A stretch of 64,000 bases of DNA from Desulfoluna butyratoxydans. GTDB lineage: Bacteria; Desulfobacterota; Desulfobacteria; Desulfobacterales; Desulfolunaceae. Position numbers and translations under genes: made by a program. Position 1 is the stretch's first letter. Each line of letters begins with the position of its first letter. The DNA lies in the NCBI RefSeq assembly GCF_900699765.1, contig NZ_CAADHO010000002.1:868001-932000 (forward strand), written 5' to 3'. The notes beneath the pieces were generated by a model that saw only the letters and a program-made list of their open reading frames with translations, did no database searches and had not been told where the DNA came from. This document shows, one piece after another, positions 50,608-58,372 of the stretch.

Positions 50608-51735
50608 TTACTCCGAAGCCATCTGCGCCTCGTAAAACGGCGTGGTCTTGATGCCCGTGCCCGTCAAGATCACCACGGTTTGTTCGTCTGCCTTGATGGT
50701 TCCCGCTTCTACAAGCCGGGTAAAGGCCGCTGCAGCATGGGCGCTGGTGGGCTCGGTGTAGAGGCCGGTGCGGGCAAGGGCGAGGCTTGTTTCGATGATC
50801 TCCTCTTCGGGGATGGCCACGGTGCCGCCGTTGCTTTCACGCAGGGCGGCCAGGATCTGTTTCATGCGGATGGGGCGCTTGATGGCCGTGCCTTCGGCCA
50901 CGGTGGGGGCAAAGTCGGTCTCCACGCACTCCTCGGCACCGGCCTGGAAGCTGGCGTGTACCGGGGCGCAGTGGGCGGGCTGGGAGAGAAACAGGCGCGG
51001 CATCTTCTTGATCTCCCCTGCGGCCATGAGCTCTTTAAAGGCGATATAGCACCCCAGGACGTTGCTTCCGGCCCCGCCGGGGATGACGATGTTGTCCGGC
51101 AGTGAAAAGTTAAAATCTTCCCAGATCTCGTAGCCCAGGGTCTTGGTGCCCTGAAGGAAGAAGGGGTGCCAGTTGTGGCTGGCGTAGAAGATCTCGGCGG
51201 ATTTTTCGATGGCCGCGGCCTCCGTGGCCTCCCGGGGGCCGGAGACCAGTACCACCTCGGCGCCGTAGGCCCGCACCTGGGCGATCTTGGACGGGGAGGT
51301 GGACTCCGGCACGCAGATGCAGGTGGACAGTCCGCCCGCGGCCCCGTACCCGGCAACGGAGCAGCCCCCGTTGCCGGAGCTGTCTTCCAGCACTGAGGAA
51401 ATGCCCTGGGCCTTGAGCATGGAGAGCATCACCGAGGTGCCGCGATCCTTGAAGGAGCCCGTGGGCGCAAACCACTCCAGCTTGAATGAGCAGGACGCCC
51501 CGCCGAATGTTTTGGTGACCAGGGGGGTGCACCCCTCGCCCATGGTGATGGGCTCTTTGACCTCAAAAGGAAAGGCCGCCCGGTATCGCCAGATGGAGCG
51601 AACCGAGGTGTCGATCTGTCCGCGCGTGATGCCGGGAAGTTCGGTGAGCATGAGGGGGCCGCCCGAAGGGGCTCTCCAGATGGGGTCGTCGATGGGAAAG
51701 GTCTCGTTGGTCTTGGGATCTATGTATCGTGCCAT
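50608..51735 (-). CDS. Threonine-synthase-like PLP-dependent (fold II) enzyme
   Basis: This 375-residue protein shows the fold-II PLP features. EWFAPTGSFKDRGTSVML holds the Schiff-base lysine, DSSGNGGCSVAGYGAAGG is the cofactor-binding loop, IPGGAGSNVLGCYIAF is the glycine-rich phosphate loop, and LTGTGIKTTPFYE ends it. This is closest to threonine synthase or related amino-acid lyases. Its placement with DSD1-like, RidA and DauR-like genes suggests a catabolic lyase/ammonia-lyase rather than biosynthesis, but threonine synthesis cannot be excluded. The start ATG at 51735 follows CCGAGGACACAGC (weak). No other threonine biosynthetic genes are near. Confidence 0.82.
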   Translation of the reverse strand: MARYIDPKTNETFPIDDPIWRAPSGGPLMLTELPGITRGQIDTSVRSIWRYRAAFPFEVKEPITMGEGCTPLVTKTFGGASCSFKLEWFAPTGSFKDRGTSVMLSMLKAQGISSVLEDSSGNGGCSVAGYGAAGGLSTCICVPESTSPSKIAQVRAYGAEVVLVSGPREATEAAAIEKSAEIFYASHNWHPFFLQGTKTLGYEIWEDFNFSLPDNIVIPGGAGSNVLGCYIAFKELMAAGEIKKMPRLFLSQPAHCAPVHASFQAGAEECVETDFAPTVAEGTAIKRPIRMKQILAALRESNGGTVAIPEEEIIETSLALARTGLYTEPTSAHAAAAFTRLVEAGTIKADEQTVVILTGTGIKTTPFYEAQMASE

Positions 51736-52159
51736 GCTGTGTCCTCGGTGAGGGTTATTTTATGCCTCCGGCGGGTCGCTTTTTTGAAAAAAAGCTCCGC
51801 AAAAAATTTTCCTGGTTTGAATCTCGCAGGGGCCTCGAACGTCAGAGCAAAAGCCTGTTTGTTTAACGTTTTAACCGTTTTGCTCGTTTTGTGGAGGCAG
51901 AGCCTCCATGCACCATTCCCAGGCGGAGCCTGGGAACGAAAGATATCCGGTCTCAGGGTATTGCATCTGCCCCTCGGTGTTGAGCAACGCTGCCTTGGGC
52001 GGCAAGGGTGGTTTGGAGCGCCGCACTCCTGTGCGGCACGGGTAATGACGGACTAAAAAGCCGCACCGGAGTGCGGCGCTCCGTTTCGGGCGGTTTGTTC
52101 CGGTTTTTTAAAGGTTGCGGGTCAAACGACAACCATGAAAAACCAGAACGACCTGTTTG
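51736..52159. repeat. Intergenic cluster of three palindromic repeat families
   Basis: This gap contains a GATGCCTCCGGCGGGTCGC-type element at about 51769-51815, similar to 59966-60015. It also has hairpins GGAGGC-AGA-GCCTCC (51893-51907) and TTCCCAGGC/GCCTGGGAA around GGA (51916-51936), and a TGGAGCGCCGCACTCC inverted pair at 52014-52082. No gene is present. Confidence 0.8.
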
Positions 52160-52537
52160 CTAAACAGCGGCCACCGCCTCCAGCTCCACATGGAATCCGA
52201 AGTGCAGCTCACCGTGGGTGGGCACCACGGAGCGCGCGGGCTTGTGGTCGCCGAAGAATTCCGCGTAGACGCGGTTCACCTGGTCCCACAGGGCGATGTC
52301 CGAGATGTAGATGGTGGTTTTGAGAACCTTGTCCTTGCTGCTGCCCGCTTCTTTGAGGACCAGCTCCAGGTTGGTGAGGACCTGGAGGGTTTCCTCTTCA
52401 ATGGTTGCTTTCCTCTTCTCTCCGGTCTCGGCATCAAAGGCCAGCTGGCCGGAGGTGTAGATCATGTCGTTGTGGACGATGGCCTGGCTGTAGTGACCGG
52501 CCGGTTTCAGGGCGTTGTCTGTGGTGATGGTGTCCAT
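52160..52537 (-). CDS. RidA family imine/enamine deaminase
   Basis: This 125-residue protein matches the RidA/YjgF family, with PAGHYSQAIVHNDMIYTSGQLAFDAETGE, then QVLTNLELVLKEAGSS and YAEFFGDHKPARSVVPTHGELHFGFHVELEAVA. RidA hydrolyses reactive enamines/imines such as 2-aminoacrylate made by PLP dehydratases. That fits its place beside PLP lyases. The residue following PARS and the terminal FHVELEAVAAV region match the family. The start MDTITTDN at 52537 has AAGGTAACACC upstream. The regulator gene ends 4 bases before this start, so they are co-transcribed. Confidence 0.94.
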   Translation of the reverse strand: MDTITTDNALKPAGHYSQAIVHNDMIYTSGQLAFDAETGEKRKATIEEETLQVLTNLELVLKEAGSSKDKVLKTTIYISDIALWDQVNRVYAEFFGDHKPARSVVPTHGELHFGFHVELEAVAAV

Positions 52538-52541
52538 GGTG

Positions 52542-53186
52542 TTACCTTGCCTTGTTTTTTTTGATTTCATCTAAGTAGCTGTAGACCGTGACCTTGGAGA
52601 TGCCCAGTCGGGCCGCCACTTTGTCCATGGCCCCTTTGATAAGGAAGATACCCTTGCTCTCCATGAAGGCGATGAGCCGGATCTTTTCTCTCTTTTTCAT
52701 GGAGGCGGTGTCTGCCTGGGCGATGATTTTTTCGATGAGGTCGTCCACGATCTCCACCACATTCTCCACCGGTGCCGAAGCCGGGGCAGCAGGTTCGGCT
52801 TCCACGGGCAGGAAGTCGTCGAGAAAGGCTTTGATGGGCCCCATGGCCGAGAGATCGTAGTTGATGCACAGGGCGCCGATGACTTCGCCTGTGGCGTCCC
52901 GGATCAGGGCGGTGGAGGATTTGATCTCCCGGCCGTCTTCGGTGACGGTTTTGTAGTTGGCGGTCATGTCCCCTTTGAACTTCTTGGAGAGGAGAACCTG
53001 CTTGATAAGGTGGTCAAAGGACTGACCCACCTGCCGTTCGGTGACGTGGTTGTTGACGGCGTAGATGACGGAGTTCTGGGGCATGGAGAGGTCGTGGATG
53101 ACCACCTCGCAGTGCTTCCCGAAAGTGCTGGCGATCATGTCGGCGACGGGGATGTACGATGTCAGTCGGGTGTCCGGGCTCTGCAT
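52542..53186 (-). CDS. YheO/DauR-like transcriptional regulator (PAS-like + HTH)
   Basis: This 214-residue protein has the YheO layout. A PAS-like N-terminal domain (YIPVADMIASTFGKHCEVVIHDLSMPQNSVIYAVNNHVTERQVGQ, to about 120) is followed by a flexible Ala/Pro-rich linker. The C-terminal helix-turn-helix is KKREKIRLIAFMESKGIFLIKGAMDKVAARLGISKVTVYSYLDEI. DauR, of this family, controls D-arginine catabolism in Pseudomonas, which supports a D-amino-acid role for the adjacent RidA and PLP enzymes. It is the first gene of the cluster on this strand. The upstream region to 53300 is AT-rich and carries its likely promoter. Confidence 0.87.
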   Translation of the reverse strand: MQSPDTRLTSYIPVADMIASTFGKHCEVVIHDLSMPQNSVIYAVNNHVTERQVGQSFDHLIKQVLLSKKFKGDMTANYKTVTEDGREIKSSTALIRDATGEVIGALCINYDLSAMGPIKAFLDDFLPVEAEPAAPASAPVENVVEIVDDLIEKIIAQADTASMKKREKIRLIAFMESKGIFLIKGAMDKVAARLGISKVTVYSYLDEIKKNKAR

Positions 53187-53688
53187 GGGAATCCTGGGGT
53201 TTTGATTAAGATTGAAATATAAAAAATTCTATAAATTGGTTTTTTGTCATGATTTATGGGTTTATTGTATAAAAAATTATACAAAAGGCAATAAAAAAAT
53301 ATATGGGAGAGGTGGGGAAGGGGTGCCTCACGCCTGTGCGGCTTTTTGGGGAGGCGTGGCGTATGCCGCACGGAGTGCGGCGCTCCAAAAGATGGGCAAT
53401 GGCTTGGAACGGAAGATGCCACGCCTTATGTGTTTAGGTATCGCGTGGGGTTGCATGGGTGATGGAGCGCCGCACTCCTGTGCGGCTTTTTTGGTGGCGT
53501 GGCGCATGCCGCACGGAGTGCGGCGCTCCAAAAGATGGGCAATGGCCTGGAACGGAAGAAGCTACGCCTTATGTGTTTGGGCATCGCGTGGAGCGGCATG
53601 GGCGATGGAGCGCCGCACTCCCGTGCGGCTTTTTTGGGGGGCGTGGCACATGCCGCACCGGAGTGGGGCGCTCCAAAGCGAGGGACTT
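53187..53688. repeat. Three-unit 143-base tandem repeat with GGAGCGCCGCAC inverted arms
   Basis: The first 110 bases are AT-rich promoter DNA. From about 53327 to 53677 come three tandem units of 143-144 bases (anchor CCGCAC at 53366, 53509, 53653). Each carries a GGAGCGCCGCACTCC/GGAGTGCGGCGCTCC-type inverted pair and the spacer with GATGGGCAATGG. The last unit is slightly diverged. Open frames across it are coincidental. Confidence 0.88.
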
Positions 53689-54591
53689 TTATTTAATCCC
53701 CTTCATAAACTCCGGACTGATAAAGGCGGGGTCCGGGTAGCTGTAGAACCCTTTCTGGGTTTTGACGCCCAGGTCCCCTGCATCCACGTAGGCTTTGACG
53801 AACTCGCCGTTTTTCTGGCTCTGGGGGTCTTTGGTGACCTGGGCCCAGTAGTCCGTCACCTTCCAGATGGTCTCAAGGCCGATGGAGTCCATGATGCCGA
53901 AGGGGCCCACCGCGGTTTTCATGATGCCCATCCAGGCGCGGTCGATGTCTTCCACGGAGGCCACCTTGCGGCTGGCAAGGGTAAGGGCGGAGCCGAAGAG
54001 CTGGGAGAGCATGGTGTTGAACACGTAGCCGTGCTGCTCTTTTTTGAGTTCGATGGGGTATTGCTCAATCTGGAAGACGAATTCGCGGATAGCCGAAAGG
54101 GTTTCCTCGGAGGTACCGGGGTGGGGCATGATGTCCACGATGTTGGTGATGCGCACGTCGTGGAAGTGAAGGGCTACGAAGCGGTCGGGCCGACCGGTGT
54201 GCTCGGCGATCATGGAGGGCACCAGGGTGGAGGTGTTGGTGGTGAAGAGGGTGTGGTCCGGGCAGATGGCATGCAGGGAGGCAAAGACCGAGGCTTTGAG
54301 TCTGGGGTCTTCGGGCACGGACTCGCTCACTAAATCTGCGTCTTTTCCTGCCTCGGCAAGGTCGGTTGTGGTGCGGATAAGGGCCATGGCAGCTTTGGCC
54401 GCTTCCGGGCTCACCCGGCCCCCGGCTTCCATGGCCTTGCCGATTTTTTCCATGGTGGTGAGGGCCTTGGCCAGCGCCTCTTCGCTGGTGTCGTAGAGGG
54501 TCACGTCCAGGCCGCATGCCGCGCACTGGTACCCGATCTGCTGGCCCATGGTTCCTGCCCCGACAATCAACACGCGTTCTACCTTCTTCAT
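53689..54591 (-). CDS. 3-hydroxyacyl-CoA dehydrogenase
   Basis: This 300-residue NAD enzyme has the dinucleotide motif LIVGAGTMGQQIGYQCAACG (about 7-26), LFTTNTSTLVPSMI and ALHFHDVRITNIVDIMPHPGT, a variant of the usual HFFNP region. The C-terminal domain (VGPFGIMDSIGLETIWKVTDYW, then GFYSYPDP) matches 3HCDH. It would oxidise 3-hydroxyacyl-CoA such as 3-hydroxybutyryl-CoA. AAGGAGAGACGG precedes the ATG at 54591. Unlike fadN it has no crotonase fusion. It is followed by the 143-base repeat array and preceded by a CCG-domain gene on the same strand. Confidence 0.9.
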   Translation of the reverse strand: MKKVERVLIVGAGTMGQQIGYQCAACGLDVTLYDTSEEALAKALTTMEKIGKAMEAGGRVSPEAAKAAMALIRTTTDLAEAGKDADLVSESVPEDPRLKASVFASLHAICPDHTLFTTNTSTLVPSMIAEHTGRPDRFVALHFHDVRITNIVDIMPHPGTSEETLSAIREFVFQIEQYPIELKKEQHGYVFNTMLSQLFGSALTLASRKVASVEDIDRAWMGIMKTAVGPFGIMDSIGLETIWKVTDYWAQVTKDPQSQKNGEFVKAYVDAGDLGVKTQKGFYSYPDPAFISPEFMKGIK

Positions 54592-54696
54592 CCGTCTCTC
54601 CTTAAAGTGGGGTGTATTGAGATGGTCCTGCCGTCGGCATCGCAGTGCGGTGGCGCGGCCTAGGAAAAAATCAGGCAACAAGCATGCCATATGGCG

Positions 54697-54719
54697 AAAG
54701 GCCCGCTTGGCGGGCCTTT
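54697..54719. terminator. Hairpin with T-run on plus side
   Basis: AAAGGCCCGC (54697-54706) and GCGGGCCTTT (54710-54719) pair around loop TTG, followed by TTTTG on the plus strand only. The gene on the other side (CCG protein) is transcribed leftwards, so its use as a terminator there is doubtful. Confidence 0.55.
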
Positions 54720-54826
54720 TGTTCCATGCGGTTGTCGTATCCGCGATATGTCGCGGTTTGTCTCCTTTCTATTGAGTGGTTCTGCGATATATCAATGGTT
54801 ACGTGGCGCCGGGCGATAGCACCTGG

Positions 54827-54896
54827 TGGAGCGCCGCATTCCCGTGGGGCTTTTTTCGTGTCCCGTGGCTATGCCGCACCGGAGTGCGGCGCTCCA
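54827..54896. repeat. Solitary GGAGCGCCGCAC-type palindromic element
   Basis: TGGAGCGCCGCATTCC opens a 70-base element and the mirror GGAGTGCGGCGCTCCA closes it, with a T-run inside. It is the same family as 52014-52082 and the tandem units at 53327-53677. It lies about 60 bases past the stop of the CCG-domain gene. The remainder of 54592-54955 has no gene. Confidence 0.85.
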
Positions 54897-54955
54897 TTCT
54901 TCTGATCATTATCCATTTGAATGGTTGTTTTCTCATGAAATATACGGGCTAAAGG

Positions 54956-55609
54956 TCAGTGCGCCTGGACATAAGCTTCCAGCTCGGCATGCCACTGATC
55001 GGGATCGCATGTGCCGGGGGTTGTGGGCTGGCCGAAAAGCAAATTCACCAAATGGTGCGGGGTTTTCCCCCCGTTGTGTATGGATTTGATGCACGATACA
55101 CAGTAGACCACCACGTCTTCTTCGGGCATCTGATCCGCTCTCTGCGTCATTTTTTCTATGATTTTCTCTGTTGGCAGCACGCCCCAGGCACTGTCTCCGC
55201 AGCAGATGCTTTTGTTTTTGATTCTTTCGGCTTCCCTGACCTGGATATTCATTTTTTCAAGCAGGGAGCGCACGGCCCCATGGACCCTGTTCTCCGTTCG
55301 CACAGGGCATGGGTCAAGCACGGACATGGGTGCGCCTTTGTGGTCCGGGAAGGTCCAGAAATCTTCTTTATCGAGAATTTCCCAAAGGGATATCGTGGTG
55401 CAGTCCGGGTAGTTTTCCCTGTAGCGTTTGTCGCATCCCGCGCAGACATTTATCACGGTGGTGCCGGGGGACAGTTCCGGAGAATTCCTGCAACAGGTAT
55501 CAAGCCGCTGGGTGGGCCCCATGTGTTGATTCAGAAGGGTCAAGATGCGGTCTGCCGCCCCGGGGTTTTCAATGGCCAGAGCGCATCCTGGCGCAAATAC
55601 GGTATTCAT
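54956..55609 (-). CDS. CCG-domain (heterodisulfide-reductase-like) Fe-S protein
   Basis: This 217-residue protein has two cysteine-rich CCG-type blocks. The first runs from the start to about residue 80 (FAPGCALAIENPG, DTCCRNSPEL, VINVCAGCDKRYRENY). The second begins near 110 (MSVLDPCPVRTENR, NKSICCGDSAWG, YCVSCIKSIHNGG). CCG domains ligate a non-cubane [4Fe-4S] cluster and act as thiol/disulfide or quinone reductases in Hdr and GlpC. The gene stands alone without HdrA/C or GlpC-like partners. AAGGAAGAAGCC precedes the ATG at 55609. A stand-alone electron-transfer or disulfide role is likely but unproven. Confidence 0.85.
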   Translation of the reverse strand: MNTVFAPGCALAIENPGAADRILTLLNQHMGPTQRLDTCCRNSPELSPGTTVINVCAGCDKRYRENYPDCTTISLWEILDKEDFWTFPDHKGAPMSVLDPCPVRTENRVHGAVRSLLEKMNIQVREAERIKNKSICCGDSAWGVLPTEKIIEKMTQRADQMPEEDVVVYCVSCIKSIHNGGKTPHHLVNLLFGQPTTPGTCDPDQWHAELEAYVQAH

Positions 55610-55715
55610 GGCTTCTTCCTTTTTTCGGTCACGTGGTTGTGTGGTCTGGCCATGATCTACCATGCGTCAAAAGGAATTGCTGGCGATTATCGGAGGCGGC
55701 ATTGAACTATCCGGG

Positions 55716-56567
55716 TTAATGCTCTGTCGCGTGCCATTCTTCATACCCCCCTTCAAGGTTGAAGGCGGTGGGGAGCCCGGCCATGGTGTGGGTCATCCAG
55801 GCCCAGCCTGAGCGGACTCCGCCGGTGCAGTAGTAGACAACGGGCTTGTCCAGGGGGATTTTTTTCCTGGCAAGAAGGGCGTTCATGGCCCCGGGGGAGA
55901 TGGGGGTGCGGGAGTTTTTATCCACCATCTTTTTCCAGGAGATGTGGACGGCCCCGGGGATGTGGCCGGTGAGCCACTCCGCGAAGGAGCGGGTGTCCAC
56001 CAGGGTGTAGGTGTCCGGGTTGTTCCGAAGGTCCTCGGCCGTGATAAAGAGGGTGGGGTCGGGAGTCGGTGTGTACAGGGCCCTCAAAGGGGCATCCTGA
56101 AGCCCTTCGGGTTGTTCCTTCAAGGGAAGGTTTTTATCGATCCAGCCGGGCATGCCTCCGTCCAGCAGGTAAACCGGACCCTGATGGCCGATCCACTTCA
56201 GGAACCAGGCGATCCAGCCTTCGCCGCCCCAGGATTTGTCTGCGTCGCCGGTGATGACGATGGGCGATGTCGCCTGGATACCCAATGCTCCTAAGGCTTC
56301 GGCCATCTCTTTGGGGGGAAAGGTTCTGTAAGGTATCTTTTGGTCATCGGTTTTTGTATACTCTTCCCAGTTAAAGGAGAAGGAACCCGGGATGTGCCCT
56401 TTGGCCCACGCCTTTTTCGGCCGGGCATCCAGGATAACGGGTTTTTCTTCCATGGTATCCAACGAGCCCGGGGTGATCCGTTCCACCGCCCCTGCGGGCA
56501 CTCCAACGACACACACCGAGACCACCAACATGAGAATGGGTATGAGAGTCGCAAGTCTCTTTTGCAT
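55716..56567 (-). CDS. Periplasmic rhodanese / thiosulfate sulfurtransferase
   Basis: This 283-residue protein starts with an N-terminal signal peptide (MQKRLATLIPILMLVVSVCVVGVPAGA). Two rhodanese domains follow. The first is about 30-140 (MEEKPVILDARPKKAWAKGHIPGS). The second is about 165-275 (YTLVDTRSFAEWLTGHIPGAVHISW) and ends with the catalytic Cys in VVYYCTGGVRSG. It would transfer sulfane sulfur, for example from thiosulfate, in the periplasm. AGGAGGCAAGACAG precedes the ATG at 56567. Its 5' end overlaps the divergent glycosyltransferase start region, so the two promoters lie inside each other's genes. Confidence 0.88.
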   Translation of the reverse strand: MQKRLATLIPILMLVVSVCVVGVPAGAVERITPGSLDTMEEKPVILDARPKKAWAKGHIPGSFSFNWEEYTKTDDQKIPYRTFPPKEMAEALGALGIQATSPIVITGDADKSWGGEGWIAWFLKWIGHQGPVYLLDGGMPGWIDKNLPLKEQPEGLQDAPLRALYTPTPDPTLFITAEDLRNNPDTYTLVDTRSFAEWLTGHIPGAVHISWKKMVDKNSRTPISPGAMNALLARKKIPLDKPVVYYCTGGVRSGWAWMTHTMAGLPTAFNLEGGYEEWHATEH

Positions 56568-57858
56568 CTGTCTTGCCTCCTGGATGGGTTTGCTCTTTTG
56601 CAGCCGCCCCTTTGCCATGGGTATATTCATGGCGGCTGCCTGCGTTCAGGGGGGATTGGTTTATGCAACTGCCCGTCTCGCCGAGTCCGGCACGTGGCCC
56701 CTGAAGGCCTCGACCCTTCTGGTCGTTGCCCTGTTGCTTCGGGTGCCCTTTGTGATGTCTTCCCCTGTGTTGTCGGACGATATCTACAGGTACCTGTTTG
56801 ACGGGATGGTCCAGGTAGAAGGGGAGAGCCCCTATGCACGGTCTCCCGAGCATTACGCATCACTGCTTTTGCCCGGCCGTGACGAATCCGCTGCAAAGAC
56901 CATTCTGGCTGAGCTGGCCACAAAGGTCAACCACCCCACGCTGGTGACCCTCTACCCCCCGGCGGCCCAGTTTTTCTTTCGTTTTGCCGCCCCCCTGGGC
57001 ATGGCCGGGATGAAGGCCCTGCTGGTGGCCGCAGACCTCGCAGTTATTATTCTGTTTCTCACGGCCTCCGGCCGGGGAGGACCGCCGCTTCACAGGCTGA
57101 TTCTCTACGCCTGGAACCCCCTGGTGGTCTGGGAGATCGCCTGGTCCGGCCACATCGACGCCCTGGCACTGCCCTTTCTTCTGGCCGCCACCCTGCTGAT
57201 CTCCACGGCCAGGGGCCAGAAAAGGGCGATCTGGGCTGGCGGCCTCTTTGCCGTGGCCGTGTGGGTGAAGCTGATCCCGGTGATGTTTGCTCCTTTTCTG
57301 CTCCTTGCCGCAGGCAGGCGGGCAGGGTGGGCGACCCTTGGCGGGGCCGTGGTGTCTGTCTTTCTGGTGGTGCCCTATCTGCCCCAGGCCGTCCACGCCC
57401 TGGAGACCCTTCGGGTGTACGGCACCACTTGGGAGTTTTCCGGGTTTCTCTTTCGAACCGTGCGGGACATGACCGGCATGAACGGCCTGGCCCGCATGAC
57501 CATGGCAGCCCTTTTGGCCTGCGCTTTTTCCGGGCTGCTTTACCGCCAGGTGCGGTCCCCCTCAACCCCCGGCTTTTTCATGGGGTGGGCAGCCTTTGCC
57601 TGGCTCCTTGTCACCCCCACCCTGCACCCCTGGTACGGCCTCTACCTGGCCATGTGCCTGCCCTTCATGGGGGCAGGTAGCCTTGGCGTGGCCCCGGCCT
57701 ACCTCATGACCCTGACCCCCCTTCTGGGTTACAATGTGCTTACGGACTACCTGTCCGCCGGGGTCTGGTCCGAAGGGGCCTGGGTCCCTTTTTGGATTTT
57801 CAGTGTGCCGGTGTGCGCCCTGGTGGTGGCATGGTGGAAGGGCAAGGCCAACGCATGA
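56530..57858 (+). CDS. GT-C-fold membrane glycosyltransferase (DUF2029/GT87-like)
   Basis: This protein of about 442 residues has eleven or more hydrophobic helices. A loop after the first helices reads VMSSPVLSDDIYRYLFDGMVQVEGESPYARSPEHY, with the DD motif typical of GT-C enzymes. YPPAAQFFFRFAAP and VTPTLHPWYGLYLAMCLPF fit lipid-linked sugar transferases of the GT87 family. It would move a sugar from polyprenyl phosphate to a glycan or lipid at the outer face of the inner membrane. The start is unsure: ATGs at 56530, 56536, 56542 and 56581 are in frame, and none has a strong ribosome-binding site. It diverges from the rhodanese gene. Confidence 0.78.
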   Translation: MRMGMRVASLFCICLASWMGLLFCSRPFAMGIFMAAACVQGGLVYATARLAESGTWPLKASTLLVVALLLRVPFVMSSPVLSDDIYRYLFDGMVQVEGESPYARSPEHYASLLLPGRDESAAKTILAELATKVNHPTLVTLYPPAAQFFFRFAAPLGMAGMKALLVAADLAVIILFLTASGRGGPPLHRLILYAWNPLVVWEIAWSGHIDALALPFLLAATLLISTARGQKRAIWAGGLFAVAVWVKLIPVMFAPFLLLAAGRRAGWATLGGAVVSVFLVVPYLPQAVHALETLRVYGTTWEFSGFLFRTVRDMTGMNGLARMTMAALLACAFSGLLYRQVRSPSTPGFFMGWAAFAWLLVTPTLHPWYGLYLAMCLPFMGAGSLGVAPAYLMTLTPLLGYNVLTDYLSAGVWSEGAWVPFWIFSVPVCALVVAWWKGKANA

Positions 57859-57894
57859 TTATTTTTATAGGTGTTGTAAAAAACGCCTCCGGCG

Positions 57895-57916
57895 GCAAGG
57901 TGGGGGCACCTTGAAA
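57895..57916 (-). repeat. Partial copy of three-hairpin repeat end
   Basis: GCCTCCGGCGGCAAGGTG...CACCTTGAAA reads, on the minus strand, as TTTCAAGGTG...CACCTTGCCGCCGGAGGC. This matches the last 30-odd bases of the 104-base element at 14169-14272 and 21113-21216. Confidence 0.75.
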
Positions 57917-58062
57917 CCCTATGGCGAATGCATGGAGGCAATCATTCTCCAAGCGCTATCGAGGCATTCGCGTGACGTGTGACATTCGGCAAGCGCGTCT
58001 GCAGGAGAGCCCCGACATCCTGAGGTTACATACGGCCACCGGCGGTGATGGGCCGAAAATGC

Positions 58063-58150
58063 GTAGGATGGGCAAAGGCAAAGCCGAACCCGTTGGCATG
58101 GCGACGGCCCTGGTGCCGTGCCCATCGCGTAGGGTGCACTCTGTGCACCA
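58063..58150. repeat. Solitary copy of the GTAGGATGGGCAAAG palindrome unit
   Basis: This starts GTAGGATGGGCAAAGGCAAAGCCG and runs through GTGCCCATCGCGT into GGTGCAC-TCT-GTGCACC, so its second half has a different ending than array units. It is separated by 10 kb from the array at 46484-47851. Confidence 0.8.
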
Positions 58151-58270
58151 TGCCCGGGTCCCCCAGGGTTTTTATGTTACCGAGCCGTTCGACACATGAC
58201 GTGTTTTGATATTGATGCACGGAGTACAAACTGAATAATTGTTCCGGCGAAGCCTTGAAATCATGACTCA

Positions 58271-58326
58271 AGACCTGTTTATCAAACTTTTCGAACGTTT
58301 GTCCCCCGGCAGGGCCGCCGGAGGCA
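58271..58326 (+). repeat. Dispersed palindromic repeat (CCGGCAGGGCCGCCGGAGGC family)
   Basis: ACCTGTTTATCAAACTTTTCGAAC-type head and the CCCCCGGCAGGGCCGCCGGAGGC tail match copies at 2870-2940 and (inverted) 13993-14047. The AACTTTTCGAACGTTT part is imperfectly self-complementary. Confidence 0.8.
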
Positions 58327-58372
58327 TAGCTTTTTTGATGTTCTTCTCCTAACTCGATCACAGAGGGCTTTT

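Larger units (their letters stand above)
57859..58372. other. Intergenic repeats upstream of GT2
   Basis: This 514-base gap contains the partial three-hairpin end (57895-57916) and a solitary GTAGGATGGGCAAAG unit (58063-58150) matching the eight-unit array. It also carries the CCGGCAGGGCCGCCGGAGGC-type element at 58271-58326. The region around 58200-58290 is AT-rich and may hold the promoter of the next gene. Confidence 0.8.

Noticed and set aside
53212..54333. A 373-codon plus-strand open frame
   Set aside because: It spans the 143-base repeats and then lies antisense to a clear 3-hydroxyacyl-CoA dehydrogenase.
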